Below are positions 12,938-24,311 of a DNA stretch of 64,000 nucleotides, one piece after another. Made by a program: the position numbers and the translations under genes. The notes beneath the pieces are model-generated. The model was given only the letters and a program-made list of their open reading frames with translations. It had not been told where the DNA came from and made no database searches. The stretch is from Siphonodentalium dalli (lineage: Eukaryota > Mollusca > Scaphopoda > Gadilida > Siphonodentaliidae), in the NCBI GenBank assembly GCA_032622095.1, contig CP136066.1, positions 96,121,319 to 96,185,318 on the forward strand. The letters run 5' to 3'. Position 1 is the first letter of the stretch; every line of letters starts with the position of its first letter.

Positions 12938-14027
12938 TGCATATATGATATAGATAACGCATAATAATATATAATAATCAAATAGTAACATATATGATAT
13001 AGATAACGCATAATAATATATAATAATCAAATAGTAACATATATGATATAGATAACGCATAATAATATATAATAATCAAATAGTAACATATATGATATAG
13101 ATAACGCATAATAATATATAATAATCAAATAGTAACATATATGATATAGATAACGCATAATAATATATAATAATCAAATAGTAACATATATGATATAGAT
13201 AACGCATAATAATATATAATAATCAAATAGTAACATATATGATATAGATAACGCATAATAATATATAATAATCAAATAGTAACATATATGATATAGATAA
13301 CGCATAATAATATATAATAATCAAATAGTAACATATATGATATAGATAACGCATAATAATATATAATAATCAAATAGTAACATATATGATATAGATAACG
13401 CATAATAATATATAATAATCAAATAGTAACATATATGATATAGATAACGCATAATAATATATAATAATCAAATAGTAACATATATGATATAGATAACGCA
13501 TAATAATATATAATAATCAAATAGTAACATATATGATATAGATAACGCATAATAATATATAATAATCAAATAGTAACATATATGATATAGATAACGCATA
13601 ATAATATATAATAATCAAATAGTAACATATATGATATAGATAACGCATAATAATATATAATAATCAAATAGTAACATATATGATATAGATAACGCATAAT
13701 AATATATAATAATCAAATAGTAACATATATGATATAGATAACGTATAATAATATATAATAATCAAATAGTAACATATATGATATAGATAACGCATAATAA
13801 TATATAATAATCAAATAGTAACATATATGATATAGATAACGTATAATAATATATAATAATCAAATAGTAACATATATGATATAGATAACGTATAATAATA
13901 TATACTAATCAAATAGTAACATATATGATATAGATAACGTATAATAATATATACTAATCAAATAGTAACATATATGATATAGATAACGTATACTAATATA
14001 TAATAATCAAATTGTAACATATATAAT
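12938..14027 (+). repeat. 49-bp AT-rich satellite array, ~22 units
   Basis: The unit is 'catatatgatatagataacg' plus 'cataataatatataataatcaaatagtaa', period 49 bp. The first 16 or so units are essentially identical; the last six carry 'gtata' for 'gcata' and then 'tatactaat' changes, giving a homogenised core with a diverged right edge. There are no spacers, so it is not a CRISPR, and no coding sequence. Confidence 0.95.
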
Positions 14028-15018
14028 ATTTGTATTGTATTTTCGCTGTATTTTTATTAACTGTTTTCTGAGTATAGATTCGTTGCTTGTGTTATTATTG
14101 TCGAATGAATTTTATATTTTTAAAAAAGAAAGAAAGGATCTATGGGTAACTTTGATTAAAATTTATGTTATTACGCCCTACATGGTGTATACTGTGAGGC
14201 ATTTCTGGCGATGTCATTGGAGCTAGCTATGGAAAAGTGTGACAAAAAACGTAATAGCTATTTCCGTGCCGGTTAGATTTTTGCAGGATGTATGTATTCA
14301 CGGATGTATCTTCGCGGATGTCTTATTATTGCTGTATGTAACTTTTATGACTGCGTTAATTACTCGCTATTTAGATGTGAACAATGGCTGGGCCACTCTT
14401 GAAGAGTTTATTGCAGGAACACAATGCATAATGTAACGGCTCACATTGCTGGTTAACTATGTCACAGTTGGAATGTAGACTGAAGATCGTATTGCTCGGT
14501 ATCGGGATTTATTTAATCCGATTAGTATATTTTTGGTCGCATTTAGATGCTTTCTGGTGTGGTGAATGAGAAACCTTCAGTGATAAGCCGTTGTTGTCAT
14601 AATTAAGTTTTAACGGAATTGTGAGATGGTGGTGCATTCATGAAACCAATATATGCTACATTATATTCCTAATAATATGATCTTGAGGGCGTTATCATTT
14701 CTGACTATGGTTTTCTTGTTTTATATATAGGAAATATATCAATGGTATATATTGTTTCAAAACTGACCGCGGATCTTTAAACAGACACGACCCATGCAAT
14801 GTATAGAGTATCAGTCGGAAATTGGGCGTTATAGGCCTTCGGTTGGAATCATCGGAACATCGGGAAGTCTGATGTATTAGTTAGAATAGTCCAACTCATG
14901 TGAGATAACGATTCCCTAAAATGTTTAAATGTTTTAACACAAGAGTGCTTTGGGAAGGAAGATTAGATCAGTTTACATATTTAAGAAGGTCTATCTCTTC
15001 CATTGGGTATATTATTTG
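14028..15018. other. No feature seen
   Basis: Single-copy-looking AT-rich DNA with short open frames that resemble no known family. Confidence 0.5.
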
Positions 15019-15025
15019 TCTAAAA

Positions 15026-15580
15026 CAGGGGGCTGGAAAAAAGTTTTTTCCGGGCACGTATGCCGGGGTGGGTGGGTGGTCGATAGGACCAACAAATTTT
15101 TTTTTCCGCAACTCCAAGATATTTTTCCTGCAAGTCTTTTAGACTGTTTTTGCAATGAGTTTGGCTTAAAATACATCTATATGTCAATATTAACATAAAT
15201 TACCAATTTCATGATCAGACAAACAGTATAGCATGTAGCCCATGCTAATGGATTGAATTTTCAAATCCAAGATGGCTGCTGGCAGCCATGTTTATTTTGA
15301 CCGAATGACCCCAAAATGACTTGTTCCTATTTACATGTCAATGTTAACATCCATGACTAATAGTATGCACAGAAATTCATATACAGCTGTTTACGTGAAT
15401 CCCCCCCCCCCCCGCAAATCTCTGTTTTAGTGTTAAAAGGGGGGTGGGTGTCCAAAAATGGTCGAAAAAAAAACTGCCAAGAACGGAAAACAATTTGGAC
15501 GCGGGGGTGGGTGGGTCCCAACAAAGGTCGAAAGTCAAAAATCAGCATACGTGCCTGCAAATCTTTTCCGACTCCCCCTG
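15026..15580 (+). mobile_element. CAGGGGG-ended DNA transposon, copy 2
   Basis: It runs from 'cagggggctgg' to 'gactccccctg' and is flanked by TCTAAAA at 15019-15025 and 15581-15587, a perfect 7-bp duplication. Same inner order as the 26360 copy: 'gggcacgtatgccggggtgggtgg', the reversed 'ccaagatggctgctggcagccatg' block, 'atacagctgtttac', a C run, then 'gcaaatctctgttttagtgtta'. Non-coding. Confidence 0.8.
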
Positions 15581-15587
15581 TCTAAAA

Positions 15588-17580
15588 CGCATAATTTATT
15601 TCGATCATAAGAAACCGTTCGGAGCGTACTAAAAGCATACCAAGAAAGGTAACTCTATCTTGTTGTCACCCTCAATCACGGCACATTATAATTGTTCTGA
15701 ACTAAAAATTGGAAATTGCATCACAATTTGTTTAATCCAGTATAATGAAAACGTTATAAGAAAAAGCAGGGTACATGGATATTAATTTATTGAGTTACGT
15801 GATATCAAATTTGGCATTTCATCAATCGAGTTATGCGTCACATGCAAATTTGGATATAAGGCCATATATATAATGGAACACACATTTTGTTTCAGAATAT
15901 CTTTAAATTAGATTGTCAAAACTGGCTGATATATATCCTATAGCAGAGAACTTTAGGTCAGCCACGATCATGTGTCTTGTCTTATATACAGGAATAGAAG
16001 CCAATAAAGGGCTGTATTTGGATAATTATGCACCATAATGTGCACATATCCCAAAGGGAATCTCGCATATATACGATAATGCACTGGCTTACAAAGCCAA
16101 GGTAAATATTGTTAGGCCAATGCATTCTCTTATACATGTGAGGCTCCCTACGGCAGACACGCATATTATATAAGATAATGCATTGGCACAGGGTTTTGGC
16201 AAAATTTCAGATAGTTCCAGTCATGGAAGTGATATAGGGGTGGATGGTTCCCCGATGGCTCAGTTGAAACGTGCCCTGTGCATTAGGCCGACAGAAGCTA
16301 ATTCAAGGAGGGCTAACGGAATCTCGCAATTAAATTATACTTATTATTCAAATAAGATGATAATTAGTGCAGTGAAACTCTGAGTTGGACACGCCACTCC
16401 GAATGGAGCAACAACATGCACTCTCACTCACATAATTATGCTGTGCTTATTATAACGTATATAAACGTATACATATATAAACATATATATTTTTGCAGAA
16501 ATGTCACACCAATAATATGTTGAAATTGTTCTCGTATAATAGTTTGATTTTCCAACAATCAATTAGTGGGGAATTTGTTGTTTTTTTTACCAACATTTGT
16601 ATATTTTCCAACTTTTTGTCTAAATTTTGGACTGAAATGGCCATCAGTTGGAATTTTTTCAACCATATTAAGGTTGGAAATTTCCAACAATTCGAAAGCT
16701 TGAAGCCAGTCTTGATGCTAGGATTTTTCAACTTTCATGTTCAGATTTCAAAATGTTCTCACACCTGGCCGAACCATGCATGGTCGGCCTAGTGTGTCCT
16801 GATGCCTCCACGTGGAGTAAAAACTGCTAATTAATTTAAGAAAAAACAAATTGGGGTGAGAATTTGCATGGCGTTAGACCACTAGATATTAGGATTTTTC
16901 AATTTTCAGCTTCAGATCTCAAAATGTTCTCATACTGGATGGTATTATCGGCCGTAATAGGCAGTTTACAGGGTGTACACGAAAGTTTACCAAACGTTCA
17001 ATAAAAATAAGAAAAAAAATACCATGCGTTCAATGCCTGTTTGACATATTTTACAAGACGTTCAATTTTGTTGGAGCACCACGATTTGAAATCGGGCTCG
17101 TATATCGAAAATCACAGGAAACATGGTCCAAACGCTACGCGTGACATTCAATGGGATATAAAGTCATCCAAATCATGTCCCTGTTATTAAATACGACATC
17201 GTGTAGTTTGGGAAATGTGCTTTTGATCGTAAAAGTGGCGTGTTTTTAGCACGAAAATATGAGGTTCCATCTTCATTTACGAGAGAACTCGAAACGACCC
17301 TGAAAGCAAATTAGTACGAAAATGTTGGCAGGTTGGCAGGCAGGTTGGCACCCGGCCTGTGATTTTTAAACAGTTGAAGGAAAACATGACAATATTATTA
17401 CCGTTGTAAATCTGAGGTGAGCGGCTTTTGTTAACAACAGTTTAACGCAAACCAGTCTATGTAAACATACACTCAGATTCATACTGATACTGAGTCTATT
17501 GCATTCCCATCAACTTTTCATTTCTGAACGGTTGTGGGCTTCCCCCAAATTACGTCACACCGCACTAAATATAAATCTGA
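15588..17580. other. Gene-free; one degraded tandem duplication
   Basis: The segment at 16715-16790 ('ctaggatttttcaactttcatgttcagatttcaaaatgttctca…ggtcggcctag') is repeated in diverged form at about 16885-16970. Nothing else recognisable. Confidence 0.5.
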
Positions 17581-17586
17581 AATTAG

Positions 17587-18155
17587 TTGTGATTGACAGG
17601 CGTAAACATGGTCACGTGCCAGTGCCGTCATGGCCGCTTCAACCCTGTGAAGCCGATTCTAAGAATCGGAATTAATAGTTGCAGGGTTTGTGACTTTTCG
17701 TTCGGCGGTTGTTTTACTGACAATAAAGGGAAGCAGCTAGCTTCCGGATCCAAAATAATATGTACAATAACTAAGACAGATCTTCTTGAAATTATAAAAA
17801 ATGTCAATTTATGTGGATCTCTGAACGAATTATTTTTTAGATTGGCCAGGCGATTTGTCGCCCATGTTGTCAAAAAATAACACAAATCAACGGCCACGAA
17901 TCAAAAATACATGAATGTCGGGACTATCTGCTAAAACAACTACAGAACTAAAAAAAAGTAAATGACATAACAAAACGATCTATCAGTTCCCCAGTACCCG
18001 CAGTAGTACCACCGCAGCCAAAACGAACGAAGAGCAACACAATTCTACCACCAACCCCACCGAAACCCTCCCGACCTTACACAGCCGTATTATTAGCTCC
18101 AACGATTGGCCAGTTGTACCCTAATTACAGTTGCCTGCAATCCAAATTCCGGTGA
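17587..18155 (+). pseudogene. Degenerate coding fragment with Cys pairs, not recognised
   Basis: Frame 17593-17880 reads through 'SCRVCDFSFGGCFTDN' and 'TDLLEIIKNVNLCGSLNELFFRLARRF'. A one-base frame change near 17850 continues into 'CRPCCQKITQINGHESKIHE' and a stop near 17950. A proline-rich open segment (VPAVVPPQPKRTKS…LPPTPPKPSRP) runs to about 18153. Paired Cys-x2-Cys motifs followed by a basic, proline-rich tail suggest a zinc-binding nuclear or transposon protein that has decayed. I cannot name the family. Confidence 0.3.
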
Positions 18156-19084
18156 TTCTTGATTTTAAACTTTCGACCGCTCGTCAACAATCTACTTTAT
18201 TTGTCGATTTGTGAATTTCTCTTCCGGTATAAAATGACGTCATGGATACTATTTTAACAACATTTAGCCACACCTTCGGAATTTCCACACCGAGAGCACG
18301 TGACATGTTACTAGTTTTTTATTGGGGCACACATTTCTTGGAGCTAAGTTTTGATTGGCGGTAATTACAAGGAATCCCGGGTTTGAGAAATGAAAACTGA
18401 ACGAAAGGTCGTCAGACCCACTATTTTGTATATGTAGGTATGTAGTTTACTCCAGACTGAACGCAAACCAGCGTTCACTTCCGTCCACACACAGTGACCC
18501 TTTGGGCGAAATAATAACAACATAAAAGAACTGTTAACGACCATTCGCTTCGGTAGCCTCCGGATTCTTTTTCGAATAAGTAATAAATGGATGATAGCAT
18601 CCTGGGATACTGTTGCTCCCCTGGTAGAATAGAACACGCATTGGAAATCTTTGGTTATAGCTGGACATGTCGGATATGTCTTATAAGGATAACATTGGTC
18701 GATACATACATAATATTATTCAAGAGGCTCCATATACTCTGAAAATCTACTCAAAGTCATAGAAACCTTGCAGCTGTATTCTACTTTTGGACCGTAAGTG
18801 AAACAATCGCTTTTTGCGGTTACCATATCAGGAATAAACCTTAACAGTGAACGCTCTTTTTTAATTTAAACATATGTTCATGTATCTATAAAGATAATAT
18901 ACATAAGGATCGGGGCACAAGTTACAAAACTTACAACGCTCTTATAGTTTTGTTACATATAATACTGAATAAATGTCGAGACCCGATTGTTCTAATTTCT
19001 GGTGACTTGATTATATGTCTTTCTGTTGAATATTGAGTCAGTATATTAGTAAACACATTCCATAATAATGATATGCAACGGTCA
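18156..19084. other. No feature seen
   Basis: No supportable gene or repeat. Confidence 0.5.
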
Positions 19085-19490
19085 TTGTACGACAGGAAAT
19101 AGTGTCAGGTGCACCGAAATATATTATTGTTGTGCAAACGTGACCTTTGACTTCCGACTTGTCGCTTGTTTACAATCCGTACGATACGTATACTAAATCC
19201 ATGTTTGTGACTATTGTATTTAATGCATTAAGTTTACGCCAATCTTATTCATCTGGGACTATTTCTTTACGCGTGCAAACAACGCATAGTTACGTGAAAC
19301 GTCATCGCATATCTTATATAGAAGCCAATGTTAGTTTCACGTCCCGTGTATTGATTTATGTATGTTTTATGGAAGTTTTGGATCAAGTAATAAATAGAAT
19401 CTACAACTCGTCCCCATGCAGTTTATAATTTACAAAACTCGCCAAAGGATCTGTCCAGACCAAATTTACTGGACTCGTTTTGTAAACCTT
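19085..19490 (+). repeat. Repeat family F, copy 1
   Basis: Begins near 'acaggaaatagtgtcaggtgcacc', contains 'gggactatttctttacgcg…acgcatagttacgtgaaacgtcatcgcat', and ends 'tctacaactcgtccccatgcagtttataatttacaaaactcg…gtccagaccaaatttactggactcg'. Related copies are at 35960-36480 (+), 37565-38230 (-) and 63210-63745 (-). The open frame at 19147-19428 lies inside the repeat and is not conserved, so it is not called a gene. Confidence 0.7.
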
Positions 19491-19734
19491 AAAGTGATGT
19501 CAAACACTCCGGTAGGGTGATCAAGTTGATAATATCTTGTATTATTTTTTTTTTTACAAATATTATATCCAAATTGACAACACACACCGTCATTCTTATA
19601 TATTAATTAAATGCAATGACTCTTGATGGCCAATTTTTTTCGTTAGTTTATCACCAATAGTTGCGTCCAGGTTCGAGAAGTAAATAGTTACAATTGAGCT
19701 TAGTTCGGACGATGTTTTCTATAGAGTGGTACGG

Positions 19735-19850
19735 TTGATTTGCTTGAAATTTTCGACGATGTTAGTAGAATCCTACATTCCCGCAGTTGGTATAGCGCCT
19801 GAATACTAACTGATCCGTTTCACCCACCTGAATAAGTCAATATGTCTTTA
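19735..19850 (-). repeat. Dispersed repeat A, copy 3 (reversed)
   Basis: Reverse complement of the 960-1110 and 7945-8060 blocks ('aatactaactgatccgtttcac…'). Confidence 0.5.
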
Positions 19851-20725
19851 ATATAAACTGGGGACTCGTTGCAGACGCTCTATTTATCGACCGGTGTGTA
19901 ATAAAACTGACTCTTCACATGTTGAGTTGGCGTCAAAGATATATAACGACGACAGAGCAGCCTACATAATGTGAATGCCTACAATAGACGGACAACACAC
20001 ACGCAGAGACACATTTCTGGAACAATATTGAACAAAAACCTACCTTTGGAGGGTGTTGGAAATCTTTGAAAAACTGCACTCTGACGAAATACATGTAACG
20101 TGCATGTAACAACAAGAGACACATTTCAAGATCAATCAGCTGCATCAATATTGAAAATAAACTATTTCTGAGAAACTTAAGTTAGAGTTATTGTTAGCGC
20201 TATTAGGTGTGTTCGGTCTGCCCTGTGGTCATAGAGGGTGCTTTTGTTATCGACACAAGACTGCATGCACGTTAGCCCAACGCTTGAAGCCGATATATAA
20301 TGTAGGTGCATGGATCCGATGGGCACGGGACTGGGAGTGCATTTAAGTCGGCATGCACTGTGCATATGATATTCAATAATAAAAACCCGTTTCTATACAT
20401 GTATACCCTTACAGTCGCACCTTAGGCCAAAACAATTGTAGATAGATAGATATATATATTTGTTGCATACGCCAATTTATGGCAGTTGCACAAATTATTT
20501 GAAAATATATATCATAAACAACATAAAAACAAACATAATATAGTTAATTTCTAATATTGATAATGACATATTTGCAATTGTCAACCAATGAGCTGTTTTC
20601 TCCGAATGAAGAATAAACGGATCATGTTGCACACATAAGCAGTTATTTTCCCATGCTTGTTTTTCGTGATATTTATGTCTGGTTCTGAATACAACTCTTT
20701 TATTTTGTTATATTTATATATATTT
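19851..20725. other. No feature seen
   Basis: No gene or repeat recognised before the 122-bp array. Confidence 0.5.
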
Positions 20726-23705
20726 ACTAGCCGATGAGCCCGACGTTGTCCGGGCTATTCAAAACCCAAATTTCGATAGCTCTACCCAGCCCGACGTTGT
20801 CCGGGCTATTCAAAAACCAAATTTCGATAGCTCTACCCAGCCCGACGTTGTCCGGGCTATTCAAAAACCAAATTTCAAGTCGATAGCTCTACCCGTTTCC
20901 GAGATCTGGTCTGCGCATGCGCGAAGCTGGCGTCGCACGGGCTCGGCGACCCGATAAAATTCGTATTCGGGGCAAGATACATTCACATGCCAAATTTCAA
21001 GTCGATAGCTCTACCCGTTTCCGAGATCTCGTCTGCGCATGCGCGAAGCTGGCGTCGCACGGGCTCGGCGACCAGATAAAATTCGTATCCGGGGCAAGAT
21101 ACATTCACATAGCAAATTTCAAGTCGATAGCTCCACCCGTTTCCGAGATCTCGTCTGCGCATGCGCGAAGCTGGCGTCGCACGGGCTCGGCGACCCGATA
21201 AAATTCGTATCCGGGGCAAGACACATTCACATAGCAAATTTCAAGTCGATAGCTCCACCCGTTTCCGAGATCTCGTCTGCGCATGCGCTGCACGGGCGCC
21301 GCACGGGCTCGCCAATACGACAACGTCCACCGCCTGGTAAAACTACACACACGTACCAAGTTTCGTCCCGATCGGTCGAGAATCGTAGATTTGTATTAAT
21401 GACATACAGACAGACATACAGACAGACAAACAGAGGTCTTCAAAATATAGCTCTACCCGTTTCCGAGATCTGGTCTTCGCATGCGCGAAGCTGGCGTCGC
21501 ACGGGCTCAACGGATAAAAATCGTATCCGGTGCAAGATACATTCACATACCAAATTTCAAGTCGATAGATCCACACGTTTCCGAGATATATATATTGCCC
21601 AATGTCATTTGCGGATACCTCGGCCGGTGATGAGTTAACGCGACATCGGCCGGTTAAGAGTTAAACGCGATCACGTCACGATCTCTCGACGGCGTAATAT
21701 ATTTACGGAATGTTTTTCGATCACTGAAGCATGGTCCTGCGTTCTTCCCGATAATTAAGGTAGAAACTTTAAACGGACACAGGCGTGTGATACATCGTTG
21801 GAAAGAGGAAGCGCCACAGATTCTAACCGTGCAAATTATATGACTGGCAATTTATTATTCGCGCTATATCGAATCGATTTGTGAGCACCGAACTGAAATA
21901 TATTAGCGCAAAACGGCTTTAAAACAGATTTGACCTCGGCACGTGAAAAGTTTATCTCGGATCTGAAATCTGATGAGCTCATATTGACCGCCTGGTCAAA
22001 CTACACACACGTACCAAGTTTCGTCCCGATCGGTCGAGAATCTTCCGAGATCTGGTCTGCGCACGCGCGAAGCTGGCGTCGCACGGGCTCGGCGACCCGA
22101 TAACATTCGTATCCGGGGCAAGATACATTCACATAGCAAATTTCAAGTCGATAGCTCCACCCGTTTCCGAGATCTCGTCTGCGCATGCGCGAAGCGGGCG
22201 CCGCACGGGCGCCGCACGGGCTCGCCAATACGACAACGTCCACCGCCTGGTCAAACTACACACACGTACCAAGTTTCGTCCCGATCGGTCAAGAATCGTA
22301 GATTTGTATAAATGACAGACAGACAAACATACATACAAACATACAAACAGAGGTCTTCAAAATATATATGAGACTAGCCGATGAGCCCGACGTTGTCCGG
22401 GCTATTCAAAAACCAAATTTCTCAAAAACCAAATTTCAAGTCGATAGCTCTACCCGTTTCCGAGATCTGGTCTGCGCATGCACGAAGCTGGCATCGCACG
22501 GGCTCGGCGACCCGATAAAATTCGTATCCGGGGCAAGATACATTAACGTAGCAAATTTCAAGTCGATAGCTCCACTCGTTTCCGATATCTCGTCTGCGCA
22601 TGCGCGAAGAGGGCGCCGCACGGGCTCGCCAATACGACAACGTCCACCGCCTGGTCAAACTACACACACGTACCAAGTTTCGTCCCGATCGGTCGATAAT
22701 CGTAGATTTGTATTAATGACATACAGACAGACAGACATACAGACAGACAGATAGAGGTCTTCAAAATATATATGAGACTAGCCGATGAGCCGTTGTCCGG
22801 GCTATTCAAAAACCAAATTTCAAGTCGATAGCTCTACCCAGCCCGACGTTGTCCGGGCTATTCAAAAACCAAATTTCAAGTCGATAGCTCCACCCGTTTC
22901 CGAGATCTGGTATGCGCATGCGCGAAGCTGGCGTCGCACGGGCTCGGCGACCCGATAAAATTCGTATCCGGGGCAAGATACATTCACAGATCAAATTTCA
23001 AGTAGATAGCTCCACCCGTGTCCGAGATCTCGTCTCCGCATGCGCGAAGCGGGCGCCGCACGGGCTCGGCGACCCGATAAAATTCGTATCCGAGGCAAGA
23101 TACATTCACATACCAAATTTCAAGTCGATAGCTCCACCCGTATCCGAGATCTCGTCTGCTCATGCGCGAAGCTGGCGTCGCACGGGCTCGGCGACCCGAT
23201 AAAATTCGCACCGACGTTGTCCGGGCTATTCAAAAACCAAATTTCAAGTCGATAGCTCTACCCGTTTCCGAGATCTGGTCTGCGCATGCGCGAAGCTGGC
23301 GTCGCACGGGCTCGGCGACCCGATAAAATTCGTATCCGGGGCAAGATACATTCACATACCAAATTTCAAGTCGATAGCTCCACCCGTTTCCGAGATCTCG
23401 TCTGCGCATGCGCGAAGCTGGTGTCGCACGGGCTCGGCGACCCGATAAAATTCGCATCCGGGGCAAGATACATTCACATAGCAAATTTGAAGTCGATAGC
23501 TCCAGCCGTTTCCGAGATCTCGTCTGCGCATGCGCTGCACGGGCGCCGCACGGGCTCGCCAATACGACAACGTTCACCGCCCGGTCAAACTACACACACG
23601 TACCAAGTTTCGTCCCGATCGGTCGAGAATCGTAGATTTGTATCAATGACAGACAGACAGACAAACAAACAAACAAACAAACAGAGGTCTTCAAAATATA
23701 TATGA
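20726..23705 (+). repeat. 122-bp tandem array with 'gacagacagaca' ends
   Basis: About fifteen units of period 122 bp ('aagtcgatagctctacccgt' … 'gcgcatgcgcgaagctggcg' … 'gataaaattcgtatccggggcaagatacattcacat'). Several sub-arrays each start 'actagccgatgagcccgacgttgtccgggctattcaaaaacc' and close with 'tttcgtcccgatcggtcgagaatcgtagatttgtat', a (GACA)n tract and 'gaggtcttcaaaatatatatgag', as in repeated insertions of one element. About 21590-21985 is unrelated inserted sequence. Because 122 is not a multiple of 3, the long frames here are artefacts of the repeat. Confidence 0.9.
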
Positions 23706-24238
23706 GATTTTGACTTATATTCTTATGGATTTCCATGTCTTCTGCAAGATTTAGATGAGATTAATTTGATTCTCATTATATAATCTGTAGTAAACACACT
23801 GCGTTGACAGGAAATAACCCATTCTGCATGTGACATTGGAAATAATTTTTTGTCATTTATGCAAATTTTCAGAAAAATTGCTTGAAAACCATGATCACAT
23901 TTATGGGGGGGGGGGGGGGGGTATTAAAATATGAAAACCCACAGCACACACTATTTTATATTTCTTTGGCTTTATGCGTGCTATCGTCCGAATATAAATT
24001 TATATAACAAAGCGTTTGTGTCAACTCCATCTTGTCATATCTAGAGATACTACAGTAACTTAACCTTTGGGCGAGTTCATGCAGCCATGATACCCGCGTG
24101 GCTTTATATCTGTACAACGAATAAGGGGATCAAGGTCAGAGTGATTGCACCGATTGCATGTATAATATCATAACACGTGGCTCGTCTTATCTGAAGAACA
24201 CACCGAGTGGACTGAATCTCTACAAGCGAACAGCCACG
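23706..24238 (+). promoter_or_regulatory. NPC2: Upstream region of NPC2
   Basis: Sequence before the NPC2 start, including a 16-G run at about 23906-23921 and an E-box CACGTG at about 24175-24180 ('ataacacgtggctcg'), 59 bp before the ATG. CACGTG is the core of the TFEB/CLEAR motif found at many lysosomal genes; only the core matches here, so regulation by that factor is a guess. The transcription start is not determined. Confidence 0.4.
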
Positions 24239-24311
24239 ATGTGGACGATCTTACTAACGTTGTCGCTAGTCACGTTGATTGGTGGGACTGTTGTTCCGTA
24301 CAAGGACTGTG
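24239..24311 (+). CDS. NPC2: NPC2 exon 1 (signal peptide)
   Basis: Starts at the ATG of 'acgatgtggacg' and encodes MWTILLTLSLVTLIGGTV then PYKDC. The donor is 'tgtg/gtacgtat', phase 1. An upstream in-frame open stretch exists, but this ATG gives a canonical signal peptide. Confidence 0.9.

Noticed and set aside
12938-14027. CRISPR-like regular repeats
   Set aside because: Repeats are contiguous with no spacers, in animal DNA.
21039-21638. 199-residue open frame
   Set aside because: Translation of the 122-bp array; the same peptide recurs in other frames and on the other strand of neighbouring units.
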